Shown piece by piece: positions 17,300-26,217 of a stretch of 38,682 nucleotides of DNA. A program made the translations under genes and the position numbers. This DNA comes from Bacillus salipaludis. GTDB taxonomy: Bacteria; Bacillota; Bacilli; Bacillales_B; DSM-18226. Every line of letters begins with the position of its first letter. Positions within the stretch are counted from its first letter, which is position 1. Under the pieces are notes generated by a model. The model searched no databases, had not been told where the DNA came from, and saw only the letters and a list, made by a program, of their open reading frames with translations. Location of the stretch: positions 1 to 38,682 of the forward strand of contig NZ_SMYO01000028.1 of the NCBI RefSeq assembly GCF_004358205.1. The letters run 5' to 3'.

Positions 17300-18466
17300 A
17301 TGATTCCCCAGCAAATCATTAAAAAAAGTGCATTGGCCATTCTCTTTATTTTTACCGTTCTGTTTTTATCAGCCTGTTGGGATCGAGAGGAAGTAAATGA
17401 TTTAGCTTTAGTAACGGCTACGGGAATTGATAAAAAAGCGAATAATAAAATTGAACTAAGCGTCCTCGTCTTTATCCCAAAAGGCGGCGGGAGCCAGCAG
17501 TCAATGGATATCAACAGCAGTGGTAATAGCTCCAACGTTTTGGTCCGGTCGGCGGAAGGAACCACCATTGCCGATGCGATGTCAAAACTGCAGGAAAAAC
17601 TGCCGCGGACGATTTTCTGGGGGGATAGTGAAGTGTTTATTTTTAATGAAGCGCTGGCAAAAGACGGGATTCGTGACCATATTGATTTTATTATGCGGCA
17701 TCCGCAGCTTCGAGAACGCGGTGAAATCTTTGTCAGTAAACAAAAAGCTAAAGATATTTTGGAGCTAATGCCACCGCTTGAACGAGACTTGTCTGAGGTG
17801 TTGAATGAATTAGTTCAACATAAAGTCGGAATGGATGTAACCACAAAAAAATTAGCGCAAATGTTGATTAGCGATTCGGGAGATTGTGCCCTGCCCTGGA
17901 TTAAAATCCTGCCCCCGGAGAAAGGGAAAAAGCAAGAACAAACAATCGCCTATATCACGGGTACTGCGATTTTCAAGAAGGATAAAATGGTTGGCGTGAT
18001 TGACTCTTCTGTCACAAGGGGCGTGCTGTGGCTGAGAGATGAAATTCGCTTAGCCATTGTTACGATTAATCCGCCTCATACGGAAGGATATATTTCGGTG
18101 AACTTAACGCAGGCCAGTTCAAAGCTAATGCCTAAAATTAAGAACGGTAAATGGAAGATCACGCTCCAAGCCGAATCAAATAGTGATATTGTCCAAAATA
18201 CAACAAAATTGGATGTATCCAATCCTGAAGTAGGGAAAATGATTGAAAAGCAAGTAAATAAAGCCATTGAAAACAGAATGAGGCTCGCCTTGAAACATGT
18301 TCAAAAGGACATGAAAGCAGATGTGTTTGGCTTTGCGGAAGCCTTCCACCGTAAATATCCCGACAGATGGAACAAGGAAAAAAATCATTGGGATAAAATT
18401 TTTCCGAATGTAGAGGTGTCGTTCCAAATAAAAAGTAAAATCCGTAGACAGGGCATGAGTTCTTAA
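17300..18466 (+). CDS. Spore germination receptor C subunit lipoprotein (GerAC/GerKC family)
   Basis: The 388-residue protein has a lipoprotein signal peptide with lipobox LSAC (Cys near residue 27), then CWDREEVNDLALVTATGIDK, the hallmark opening of GerC proteins. Further family blocks are LPRTIFWGDSEVFIFNEALA, LRERGEIFVSK and the C-terminal VEVSFQIKSKIRRQGM. It is lipid-anchored on the outer face of the spore inner membrane as part of the receptor. AAAGGAT precedes ATG 17300. Confidence 0.94.
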   Translation: MIPQQIIKKSALAILFIFTVLFLSACWDREEVNDLALVTATGIDKKANNKIELSVLVFIPKGGGSQQSMDINSSGNSSNVLVRSAEGTTIADAMSKLQEKLPRTIFWGDSEVFIFNEALAKDGIRDHIDFIMRHPQLRERGEIFVSKQKAKDILELMPPLERDLSEVLNELVQHKVGMDVTTKKLAQMLISDSGDCALPWIKILPPEKGKKQEQTIAYITGTAIFKKDKMVGVIDSSVTRGVLWLRDEIRLAIVTINPPHTEGYISVNLTQASSKLMPKIKNGKWKITLQAESNSDIVQNTTKLDVSNPEVGKMIEKQVNKAIENRMRLALKHVQKDMKADVFGFAEAFHRKYPDRWNKEKNHWDKIFPNVEVSFQIKSKIRRQGMSS

Positions 18467-18485
18467 ACGAAAGGTGGGGCTACAA

Positions 18486-18713
18486 ATGAAATGGGGAGTT
18501 TTGTTAGGAAGTCTACTGATCATTTTAACCATGATTCTCTACCAATGGCCAAAACTACACCAGCATCAAAAAAGGGATAAGTTTGCTTTTCTGTCCCTGT
18601 CTATTCTTGGATGGATTTTGGCGATTTTGCTAATCTTTTTCCCCGATCTTCCAGGCCCCACGCAGTTTGTGAGCTGGATGTATGAACCGCTGGGGAAGTG
18701 GTTGGCAAAATAG
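18486..18713 (+). CDS. Small two-helix membrane protein of the ger operon (D-subunit type)
   Basis: The 75-residue protein has two hydrophobic helices (about residues 3-18 and 35-52) and ends in EPLGKWLAK. Small two-helix D proteins encoded in or beside ger operons are known to modulate receptor function, and position and topology fit that class. ATG 18486 has GAAAGGTGG eight bases upstream; a GTG at 18474 overlaps that site. It starts 20 bases after the C-subunit stop and is followed by a terminator. Confidence 0.8.
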   Translation: MKWGVLLGSLLIILTMILYQWPKLHQHQKRDKFAFLSLSILGWILAILLIFFPDLPGPTQFVSWMYEPLGKWLAK

Positions 18714-18738
18714 TACTGTTTTTTCGAGGAAGTAAGCA

Positions 18739-18770
18739 AAGCATTCAGGTGGAGACCAGAATGCTTTTTT
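18739..18770 (+). terminator. Rho-independent terminator of the ger operon
   Basis: AAGCATTC (18739-18746) pairs perfectly with GAATGCTT (18759-18766), followed by TTTT. The rest of 18771-19005 holds the AT-rich upstream region of the next gene; a TATAAT occurs in it, but I see no recognisable riboswitch. Confidence 0.85.
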
Positions 18771-19005
18771 CAGTAAGGTCATCTAAAAAAAGAATTTCCT
18801 GCTATCACACTACCTCCCCATCGATTCCCACCTGAAATGCTATTGTAATATATCTAAATTTTCATTATAATATTATTAATTGAATAGTTTTATAGAATGA
18901 ACTTACGATAATAATCGCCTTCTAACTGCAAGGGTAACCCAAGGTCAAAGGAAAGAACGGCTCTGAATTATTGCATTTCATCTTACACTAGCGGAGGTCG
19001 AATCG

Positions 19006-20244
19006 ATGAAAAATCTACTGAAAAAGTGGAATCAATTAAGTCTAGTAAAACAAATTATTATCGGATTAATTATTGGGATAATCCTAGCGGTAGCGATTCC
19101 TGATACAGCAAAACCAGTTGCAATCTTTGGTTCCTTATTTGTCGGTGCCTTAAAAGCCGTTGCACCTGTACTCGTACTCTTCTTAGTTATGTCTGCTATT
19201 GCACAACACAAAAGCGGTCACAAAACCAACATGAAATCCATTATCGTACTTTACCTGTTAGGAACCTTTTTAGCAGGACTGATTGCTGTTATTGTTAGCT
19301 TCATCTTCCCGGTTGGTCTAAAACTCGGAACCGGCGCCCAGGACCTTACACCTCCAGGCGGAGTATCAGAAGTCCTTAAAACCTTACTGATGAACGTGGT
19401 CGATAACCCGGTTAAAGCCATTTTCAATGCCAACTATATCGGTATTTTAGCTTGGGCAGTCGTTCTAGGCTTTGCGTTAAAAAATGCTTCCGATTCAACC
19501 AAAACCGTGATTGCCAATTTTTCCGACGCAATTTCGAAAGTGGTTACATGGGTCATCAAATTTGCCCCACTTGGCATCATGGGACTTGTATTTGATTCGA
19601 TTACCGCAAACGGACTTGGCTCTTTATTAAGCTATGGAAAATTACTAGTCGTGTTAATCGGCTGCATGTTCTTTGTCGCTCTTGTCGTGAATCCACTGAT
19701 CGTTTACGTGGGAATCCGCCAAAACCCGTATCCACTTGTATTAAAGTGCTTAAAGGAAAGCGGCATTACAGCATTCTTCACACGCAGCTCAGCAGCAAAC
19801 ATCCCGGTTAATATGAAATTATGCGAAAATCTAGGTTTGGATAAGGATACGTATTCTGTATCAATCCCATTAGGCGCTACCGTCAACATGGCAGGTGCCG
19901 CCGTAACGATTTCTGTTTTAACGCTTGCAGCGGTTCATACACTCGGTATTCATGTGGATATTCCAACAGCAATCATCCTTAGCGTTTTATCAGCTGTGTG
20001 TGCTTGCGGTGCTTCAGGAGTTGCCGGCGGTTCCCTATTATTGATCCCGCTAGCGTGTAGCTTATTTGGAATTTCAAATGATGTTGCGATGCAGGTAGTT
20101 GGGGTAGGTTTCATCGTTGGGGTTTTACAAGATTCTTGTGAAACAGCACTCAACTCTTCCACAGACGTTCTATTTACAGCAACAGCAGAATTTAACAAGT
20201 GGCGTAAAGAAGGCAAAAAGATTGATATTAATAAAGCAGCGTAA
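19006..20244 (+). CDS. sstT: Sodium:serine/threonine symporter SstT
   Basis: The 412-residue protein belongs to the dicarboxylate/amino acid:cation symporter (DAACS) family. It has about eight membrane helices and two re-entrant loops. SstT-like blocks are [28 protein letters not shown] and [22 protein letters not shown]. It imports serine and threonine with sodium at the plasma membrane. GCGGAGG lies ten bases before ATG 19006. The gene stands alone, with its own terminator downstream. Confidence 0.93.
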   Translation: MKNLLKKWNQLSLVKQIIIGLIIGIILAVAIPDTAKPVAIFGSLFVGALKAVAPVLVLFLVMSAIAQHKSGHKTNMKSIIVLYLLGTFLAGLIAVIVSFIFPVGLKLGTGAQDLTPPGGVSEVLKTLLMNVVDNPVKAIFNANYIGILAWAVVLGFALKNASDSTKTVIANFSDAISKVVTWVIKFAPLGIMGLVFDSITANGLGSLLSYGKLLVVLIGCMFFVALVVNPLIVYVGIRQNPYPLVLKCLKESGITAFFTRSSAANIPVNMKLCENLGLDKDTYSVSIPLGATVNMAGAAVTISVLTLAAVHTLGIHVDIPTAIILSVLSAVCACGASGVAGGSLLLIPLACSLFGISNDVAMQVVGVGFIVGVLQDSCETALNSSTDVLFTATAEFNKWRKEGKKIDINKAA

Positions 20245-20252
20245 AATGGAAC

Positions 20253-20284
20253 AAACCACACTGAAAATTTCAGTGTGGTTTTTG
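20253..20284 (+). terminator. Rho-independent terminator of sstT
   Basis: AACCACACTGAAA and its near-perfect complement TTTCAGTGTGGTT form a long stem with a tiny loop, followed by TTTTTG. Confidence 0.85.
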
Positions 20285-20288
20285 TATT

Positions 20289-20447
20289 TGTGGATAAGTT
20301 CCTAATTTATGTAGATGTGCTCCCCAATTGTTGATCTATCCCCAAAATTTGTTGATATCCGGAGAAAATATGTTGATATCATCGGAATCTGTGTCGATAT
20401 CCGGCCAAAGTGTGTTGATATAATCAAGATTTATGTTGATATCTTCT
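20289..20447 (+). repeat. 21-bp-phased intergenic repeat, copy B (with leading DnaA-box sequence)
   Basis: GAT cores occur at 20293, 20314, 20333, 20354, 20375, 20396, 20417 and 20438. Steps are 21 bp except the second, which is 19 bp, the same first-step spacing as in copies D and E. The leading unit contains TGTGGATAA (20289-20297), the exact complement of the DnaA-box consensus TTATCCACA. The last unit runs into the 3' end of the facing ywaF gene. Confidence 0.87.
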
Positions 20448-21152
20448 TTTAATCCAAAAGGGACTATAGAGAATGTAAAAACTCAGAATCATCACCAGCT
20501 CCAATGAAAGAAGATACCACGGCCATGGACCCAGGTAATCTAAAAGAGAAGCAGATTCAGGTTTTTTCATGATATACAGGTAGTTCGCGCCAAGTAACTT
20601 ATTAAGAAAAAAAACACATAGTGCATATAGATTCACGATCAAAATGGTTATCCACATGGAAGAAATGGTAGGCCGATAATGGAAGACCGCAACCATAAAC
20701 AAACAAGTCAAAACCACCCCTCCATGGGAAACAAAAAACTCAAAATAGCGGAAATGAGGAAACGAAAATCTATCAAGGCTAGGCGTCAAGATGGCCTGAA
20801 TGGAACTGCCAAGCGCCGCAAAATACATGAATTGAAAAAGTTTATCGCTTCTCAAAAGCAACATGACAACGGCAAGGATGACAACAAGATCACTAAGATG
20901 CAGCGGCAAATCTCTCCTGATTGACCATGCATGCTCTTTGATCAACCAAAGATGATACGAAACTTCAGAAACTACTATGAGAGCGGCGAGAGAAAAACGC
21001 ACAATCCCTTGTTTCCAATTTTCCTTTAGCTCCTTCCGCATTACAAACAGAAGAATACAGAGTACAATAATAATCCCGATCGTTACAAGGTGTTGTACGG
21101 AAAAAAGGCGAAATGGATCAAGTTTTGAAGGAAATTGAAAGTATTTTTGCAT
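20424..21152 (-). CDS. ywaF: YwaF-family integral membrane protein (TIGR02206 type)
   Basis: The 242-residue protein has about seven membrane helices and the family blocks LPLHLSDLVVIL, RYFEFFVSHGGVVLTCLFM, NKLLGANYLYIMKKP and YLGPWPWYLLSLE. The function of the family is unknown. ATG 21152 is preceded by GAGGATC. The last codons (encoding about YQHKS) are read from the antisense strand of repeat copy B, so the C-terminus appears to have been recast by the repeat. Confidence 0.85.
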   Translation of the reverse strand: MQKYFQFPSKLDPFRLFSVQHLVTIGIIIVLCILLFVMRKELKENWKQGIVRFSLAALIVVSEVSYHLWLIKEHAWSIRRDLPLHLSDLVVILAVVMLLLRSDKLFQFMYFAALGSSIQAILTPSLDRFSFPHFRYFEFFVSHGGVVLTCLFMVAVFHYRPTISSMWITILIVNLYALCVFFLNKLLGANYLYIMKKPESASLLDYLGPWPWYLLSLELVMILSFYILYSPFWIKRRYQHKS

Positions 21153-21345
21153 CTTAAGATCCTCATTAATTAAATTTCATCCTTTTAGTTTGTGCTTTAA
21201 ATGATGTGTCATACAAGGTAAAGGCCAACACACTACCTGTAATGGAACATTATTTGAAATTCCAAGTAAGCTTAAATAAGAGAGACTAGAACTTGCGGCC
21301 AATCAATACGACCAGTAATTTTCCGAATTTATTTGGAACGTTTAT

Positions 21346-21529
21346 TGTGGATAAGTTAATAATTTATGTGAATTTTCAGCCGAATTGTTGATATATCCCC
21401 AAAATTTGTTGATATCCTACGGGAATTTGTTGATAAAGTCGGAATTTGTGTTGATATCCGGCCAAAATTTGTTGATATAATCAAATTGGTGTTGATATCC
21501 GGTTGAAAAATGTTGATATCTACAAAACA
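21346..21529 (+). repeat. 21-bp-phased intergenic repeat, copy C (with leading DnaA-box sequence)
   Basis: Cores occur at 21350 (in TGTGGATAA, 21346-21354), 21371 (degenerate), 21390, 21411, 21432, 21453, 21474, 21494 and 21515. Steps are 21 bp, apart from a 19-bp step before 21390 and one 20-bp step. The opening TGTGGATAAGTT...TAATTTATGT matches copy B, which shows that the element extends beyond the TGTTGATAT units. It lies downstream of the ABC substrate-binding protein gene. The remainder of 21153-21345 shows nothing else I can name. Confidence 0.87.
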
Positions 21530-21544
21530 GGCCGCAAATACATT

Positions 21545-21579
21545 AAAAAAACCGGGAAACCATATATCGGCTTCCCGGT
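21545..21579 (-). terminator. Rho-independent terminator of the ABC transporter operon
   Basis: On the minus strand ACCGGGAA and TTCCCGGT (21551-21558 with 21572-21579) form the stem, followed by TTTTTT. It lies just past the substrate-binding protein gene. Confidence 0.85.
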
Positions 21580-21589
21580 CGGACATGAC

Positions 21590-22645
21590 TTATTGCACTT
21601 TATTCACAAAATCATTCGTATAAGTTTGGCTGAGGTCGACATTTTGTACCGGTTTAAAGGAAGAAAGAATTTTTTTAACATTTTCCGGTACCCCGCTCGG
21701 CATTTTTCCGTCCGTTGTAAACATTGGAAGCTGGCCTTTTAATGCTTGGATATACAGGGCTTTATCCCCGGCATAATACTCTTCAGGCAATTTGTCGGCT
21801 ATTTCCTCTGGTGTATGAGTACTCATCCATTTCAATGTTCGGACATAGGCATTGGCTAGTTTTTGAACAACATCCGGATGCGCCTTCACATAATCGTTCG
21901 TCATATATAAACTGGTTGCAGCATATCTTCCCCCCAATGCTTTTTCTGTGCCCTCTTTTGAGTTCATGTCTACAAAGGTGTAGGCCAAATGTTTATTTTT
22001 TAGAAGGGAAGCAGTTGGTTCACTTGTAACAGCAGCATCAATTCGTTTATTTTGCATCGCTGCGATTAACGTTTGACCGGCTCCTACAGGCAGCGGCTTA
22101 TAATCGCTCTCTTTATTGCCGCCTTTGACGACATTATAGCTTGCAAGCATGTTGGTTGATGACCCAAGCCCCGTGACACCAATGGTAAGTCCTTTCAAAT
22201 CCGCTAATGTTTTCACCTTATCCTTTAAGCGATTGGCGACCATCAGCTGTTCACCTGGAACGTCGGCCATCGTGACAACGGCTTCCACCTTTTTCCCTTT
22301 TGTCTGTAAATCGAGAGTATGATCATAAAAACCGCCTGCACCATCCACCTGACCTGCTAGTAGGGCTAATTCCGCATCCTGACCAGCACTTTCCTCGACA
22401 AGTGTAACTGTCACTCCTGCGTCCTTGTAATACCCCAGTTTTTCAGCAAGCATATATGGCAGGTAAATAATTTTCTCTAAGCCGCCCACCATGATCGAGA
22501 CTTTTGGTGTACCCTTTGTACTGCTGGTGTTTTTAGGTGTGGTTGATGCGGCGGTTGAAGAATTGGAAGAACAGCCAGTGAGAAGCATGGCTGCAACGGC
22601 CATACCTGAAACTCCGATACTTAATTTTTTCATCGTCTTACCCAT
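21590..22645 (-). CDS. ABC transporter substrate-binding lipoprotein (NMT1/TauA/SsuA type)
   Basis: The 351-residue protein has a lipoprotein signal with lipobox LTGC (Cys about residue 25), a Ser/Thr-rich linker and a type-2 periplasmic-binding fold. Family blocks are YLPYMLAEKLGYYKDAGV, ELALLAGQVDGAGGFYDHT, LADLKGLTIGVTGLGSSTN and NKRIDAAVTSEP. Relatives deliver sulfonates, nitrate, thiamine precursors or other small organic ions. The ligand here is not determinable. AAGGGGG lies eight bases before ATG 22645. It is the last of three genes in the operon, 55 bases after the permease. Confidence 0.9.
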   Translation of the reverse strand: MGKTMKKLSIGVSGMAVAAMLLTGCSSNSSTAASTTPKNTSSTKGTPKVSIMVGGLEKIIYLPYMLAEKLGYYKDAGVTVTLVEESAGQDAELALLAGQVDGAGGFYDHTLDLQTKGKKVEAVVTMADVPGEQLMVANRLKDKVKTLADLKGLTIGVTGLGSSTNMLASYNVVKGGNKESDYKPLPVGAGQTLIAAMQNKRIDAAVTSEPTASLLKNKHLAYTFVDMNSKEGTEKALGGRYAATSLYMTNDYVKAHPDVVQKLANAYVRTLKWMSTHTPEEIADKLPEEYYAGDKALYIQALKGQLPMFTTDGKMPSGVPENVKKILSSFKPVQNVDLSQTYTNDFVNKVQ

Positions 22646-22700
22646 ACGTAATTCCCCCTTATTTTTTAAAAATAAAACTCCCTACATGTTTAGCTGCGAT

Positions 22701-23558
22701 TTATTGCCGGATATGCCGCCATGCGATAAACCGTTTTTCCAGTTTTGACACTCCCCAATCCGCAATCAAGGCGGTGATGGATAGAATGACCATTCCAGCA
22801 AATACCCCAGTGGTATCAAATGCCCCCTGTGCTTGGGCAATTAAGTATCCTAGACCCTCCGTAGCGCCAATGAACTCCCCTACTACAGCCCCAATTAAGG
22901 CAAAACCAAAGCTTGAGTGTAAACTTGAAAGAATCCATGTTAGTGCAGACGGTATAATGACGTGTCTAGCTAATTGACGTTTGCTAGCACCTAATAATCG
23001 AGCATTGTTGACTAAATTACGATCAACTTCTCTAACCCCTTGAAAAGCATTAAAGAAAACGATGAAGAACGTAAGCACTAATCCCGAAGCAACTTTTGAC
23101 GACATACCAAGACCAAACCATAAGATAAAGATCGGGACAAGGACCACCCGTGGAATCGCATTGATCATTTTAATATAAGGTCCTAAAATCACGGATAGCA
23201 GTTCGTTCATTCCCAGTGCATAGCCAAAAATAATTCCGGCAATCCCCCCCAATATAAAAGAAAGAATCGTTTCTTCGAAGGTAATGATGAATTGCTTATA
23301 AAGCGGACCCGCCGTTGTTCCATTCACCGCCCATCCCCAGATATGCTTTGCAATATCAAACGGACTCGAGAAAAAGAATGGGTCAATGATGTTCCGACTG
23401 GATAGATATTGCCAAGCACCCATAAGAAGGATAAACAGCGCAAGTTGCAGGCATAGATTTCTCGCCCGAAGTTTTAATGCCTTTCTCCGCATTTCCGCTT
23501 TTCGAGAAACCACTTCCTCATTAACTGGATTTGGAATGGAGTTTGTTTGCGTTCTCAT
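22701..23558 (-). CDS. ABC transporter permease (TauC/SsuC type)
   Basis: The 285-residue membrane protein has about six helices, with a long basic N-terminus. The binding-protein-dependent transport permease signature is visible around NNARLLGASKRQLARHVIIPSALTWIL, including the EAA-loop-like G that contacts the ATPase. It overlaps the 3' end of the ATPase gene by 38 bases, which suggests translational coupling. Confidence 0.9.
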   Translation of the reverse strand: MRTQTNSIPNPVNEEVVSRKAEMRRKALKLRARNLCLQLALFILLMGAWQYLSSRNIIDPFFFSSPFDIAKHIWGWAVNGTTAGPLYKQFIITFEETILSFILGGIAGIIFGYALGMNELLSVILGPYIKMINAIPRVVLVPIFILWFGLGMSSKVASGLVLTFFIVFFNAFQGVREVDRNLVNNARLLGASKRQLARHVIIPSALTWILSSLHSSFGFALIGAVVGEFIGATEGLGYLIAQAQGAFDTTGVFAGMVILSITALIADWGVSKLEKRFIAWRHIRQ

Positions 23559-24381
23559 AACTGATCATCACCTCGTCCTTCAAATCTTCCCAAATCTGCT
23601 TATGGATTCTCATAAAAGCTGGATCAAAACTGATTTCAGCTACATTACGCGGTCTCGGCAAATCAATCCGATAATCACCTTTAATCGTTGCCCCAGGTCC
23701 TGCTGTCAGAACAATCACTCGATCACTTAAGGCAATCGCTTCCTCTAAATCATGCGTGATAAAAAAGACGGAAGCAGAGGTTTCTTCCCAAATCCTTAGC
23801 AACTCATCTTCCATTAAATGTCTTGTATGGACATCAAGAGCCGAAAAGGATTCGTCCATTAGAAGAATCTCGGGTTGAACAATGAGGCATTGTGCTAAAG
23901 CAACCCGCTTACGCATCCCCCCGGAAAGCTGGGAAGGATAATGGCCCTCAAAGCCTTTAAGTCCGACACGGGCAATCCATTTCCTTGCCTCCTCATAGGC
24001 ATCCGCTTTGGATCTGCCCCGCATTCGCAGTCCGAGCGAAACATTGTCAATGACCGTTTTCCACGGAAAGGCATTTTCTGTTTGAAAAACACAGGCGGCC
24101 CTTGGGTTAATTCCCTCTAATTTTTCACCAGAAATCAGAACCTCTCCGGCAGATGGCGGTTCGAACCCGGCGATCAAGCTTAAGGTGGTCGATTTCCCAC
24201 AACCCGTTGGTCCCACAATGGAAACAAACTCCCCTTTTGGTATTTTCAAATCAATATTGCGCAATACGGTATGGACTTCTCCAGTTGGCTTAACAAACTC
24301 CTTTGTCACGCCGTTTAACTCCATCATGGTTGGAGTTGAATCGGTCATAGCCCGATACACCTTTTTCTCCAATGCACCCAC
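23521..24381 (-). CDS. ABC transporter ATP-binding protein (TauB/SsuB type)
   Basis: The roughly 286-residue ATPase has Walker A GPTGCGKST, Q-loop FQTENAFPW, signature LSGGMRKRVALA, Walker B ILLMDESFSALD and H-loop FITHDLEEA. These are typical of the nitrate/sulfonate/taurine importer group. A TTG at about 24447 opens a longer frame, but GTG 24381 has GGGGG six bases upstream (24388-24392), and the residues before it look non-coding. It is the first gene of the operon, divergent from a two-component system, with a candidate cre site just upstream. Confidence 0.9.
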   Translation of the reverse strand: MGALEKKVYRAMTDSTPTMMELNGVTKEFVKPTGEVHTVLRNIDLKIPKGEFVSIVGPTGCGKSTTLSLIAGFEPPSAGEVLISGEKLEGINPRAACVFQTENAFPWKTVIDNVSLGLRMRGRSKADAYEEARKWIARVGLKGFEGHYPSQLSGGMRKRVALAQCLIVQPEILLMDESFSALDVHTRHLMEDELLRIWEETSASVFFITHDLEEAIALSDRVIVLTAGPGATIKGDYRIDLPRPRNVAEISFDPAFMRIHKQIWEDLKDEVMISYENANKLHSKSS

Positions 24382-24406
24382 TTGATTCCCCCATTTCTTG
24401 ATTTCT

Positions 24407-24453
24407 TGGTAACGTTTACAAAAATGATTATAGAAAATTCGTAACATTACGAA
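24407..24453 (-). promoter_or_regulatory. Candidate cre site and inverted repeat upstream of the ABC operon
   Basis: On the minus strand TGTAAACGTTACCA (24407-24420) matches the CcpA cre consensus TGWAANCGNTNWCA at all but one position. Further upstream TTCGTAA-CA-TTACGAA (24438-24453) is a perfect hyphenated inverted repeat that could be an operator. Both lie within 75 bases of the ATPase start. No assay or search supports either. Confidence 0.4.
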
Positions 24454-24619
24454 AACATTTACACAATATCCTGAATAAACACAATAAAAACAATTTAAAT
24501 GATTTTAACAACGCGAAAAAATACTAGTTTGATATAGACTGGCATTCCGTTTTTACTTTAAAATAAATATAGTTTTATTTTTCTGAAAATTATCTTCATT
24601 GAAGCTAACTAGGATGTGT

Positions 24620-26215
24620 ATGAGCTTGATGGGTAAAAAAAGACAAGTGAAGTTACGAACGAAAATGAATCTTCTCATCTTATTAAATCTTCTTTTTGTC
24701 CTTGTTCTTTTTATCGTGACTCTATCCTTGATTATGGTTCACCGGGAGTATGGTGAGATAGGGAGTAATGCTTTGTCTGAAGCCAAAACAGTAGCGGGCC
24801 TGCCGGAAGTGGTTCAAGCCTTTAAAAATCCGAATCCCGCTTCCACCATCCAGCCCATCGCGGAAGAAATCCGAAAAGAATCGGGGGCACAATTTATTGT
24901 AGTTTCCAATATGAATTTAATTCGCTACAGCCATCCCGACACATCCCAAATTGGCAAGCATATGGTGGGCGATGATGACAAACAGGTTCTCTCGGGTCAT
25001 GGGAGTATTACGATGGCAAAGGGGACTCTCGGACTTTCCATCCGCGGGAAATACCCTATTTTTAATGAAAAGCATCAACAAATTGGCGTAGTTTCTGTAG
25101 GTTTTTTAATGCAGAATATCTGGAAAAAACTGACCTCTCTCATTCTCGAAATAATTGGAATCGGTTTCATCGCATTGGTTGTTGGTTTAATAGGGGCTTG
25201 GCTCCTCTCAGGCCATATTAAAAAAGAAATTCTCAATTTAGAGCCTTACGAAATTGCGTTTCTCACCCAACAGCAAGCGGCGATTCTCGAATCGATTCGG
25301 GAAGGAATAGTCGCCATTGACACGAACGGTAAAATCATGACCTTCAATCAGGAAGCGAAAAGCATGCTAGAGAAAAATACAGGTGATTTCATTGGGAAAT
25401 CGATAAAATCCATCCTACCTAACTCTAGGCTGCATGAAATCATAGAGGAAGGAACTTCCCACTATGACCAGCCAATGATTATGGGGAATTCATTAGTGGT
25501 GGTTAACAGAATTCCTGTGAAACTGAATGGGGAAGTAATCGGGGCTGTCGCTAGCTTTCGTGATAAACTGCAGCTCGATCAGTTGGATCAGCGCTTGGCC
25601 GATATCGGACAATATGTCGATACCCTAAGAAGTCAGCGCCATGAATTTATGAACAAGCTCCACCTGATTTCAGGGCTGATTCATATGAAGGAATTTGATT
25701 TGGTAAAGGACCTTATTGAGGATGTTCATCATGAACAGCAAAGTGTCCTTAACTTTTTTCTAGCGAGGGTGCGTGACCCCGCAATTGTCGGTGTTCTAAT
25801 TGGAAAAATGCACCGGGCAAAAGAATTAGGAATCGGGCTTACGATCAGTGAATATTCCGAGGTATCGGAGATTTGTCCTCATCGGGAAACGGTCTTAACT
25901 ATTTTGGGAAATGCGATTGAAAATGCAGTGGAAGCTATAGCCACGAAGGCAACAGAAAAAGACGCAGCGGTGATATCGGTCTACATCAAAGAAGAACGAG
26001 ACCAGCTGATTTTACAAGTAAGCGACAATGGGCCAGGGATTGACCCGGAACTCGGCGATCAAATTTTTGCTGATGGCGGTACAACAAAAGGAGAAGGCCG
26101 TGGATTTGGCTTAGCATTAGTTTCCCGCTTGGTTTCACGATTAAATGGAAGTGTCGTGATGAATTCTTCATCAGAAGGAGCAGTATTACAAGTTAGCTTA
26201 CCTAAGGAGGGATAA
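24620..26215 (+). CDS. CitA/DcuS-family sensor histidine kinase
   Basis: The roughly 531-residue kinase has a helix near residues 18-40, an extracytoplasmic Cache/PAS-type sensor domain (about 42-170), a second helix (about 172-195), a cytoplasmic PAS domain (about 215-320, EGIVAIDTNGKIMTFN), and the transmitter. The phosphoacceptor is in QRHEFMNKLHLISGLI, and ATP-binding boxes GNAIENAVEA, DNGPGIDPE and GRGFGLALV follow. The family usually senses citrate or C4-dicarboxylates. A TTG at 24599 is possible, but ATG 24620 has AGGA five bases upstream. Its response regulator follows after two bases. Confidence 0.93.
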   Translation: MSLMGKKRQVKLRTKMNLLILLNLLFVLVLFIVTLSLIMVHREYGEIGSNALSEAKTVAGLPEVVQAFKNPNPASTIQPIAEEIRKESGAQFIVVSNMNLIRYSHPDTSQIGKHMVGDDDKQVLSGHGSITMAKGTLGLSIRGKYPIFNEKHQQIGVVSVGFLMQNIWKKLTSLILEIIGIGFIALVVGLIGAWLLSGHIKKEILNLEPYEIAFLTQQQAAILESIREGIVAIDTNGKIMTFNQEAKSMLEKNTGDFIGKSIKSILPNSRLHEIIEEGTSHYDQPMIMGNSLVVVNRIPVKLNGEVIGAVASFRDKLQLDQLDQRLADIGQYVDTLRSQRHEFMNKLHLISGLIHMKEFDLVKDLIEDVHHEQQSVLNFFLARVRDPAIVGVLIGKMHRAKELGIGLTISEYSEVSEICPHRETVLTILGNAIENAVEAIATKATEKDAAVISVYIKEERDQLILQVSDNGPGIDPELGDQIFADGGTTKGEGRGFGLALVSRLVSRLNGSVVMNSSSEGAVLQVSLPKEG

Positions 26216-26217
26216 GA

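Noticed and set aside
18840..19005. Leader of sstT as a riboswitch or T-box
   Set aside because: I see no conserved riboswitch or T-box sequence and no terminator/antiterminator pair.
21356..21586. Minus-strand open frame through repeat copy C
   Set aside because: No ribosome site, translated repeat only, and it overlaps a terminator.
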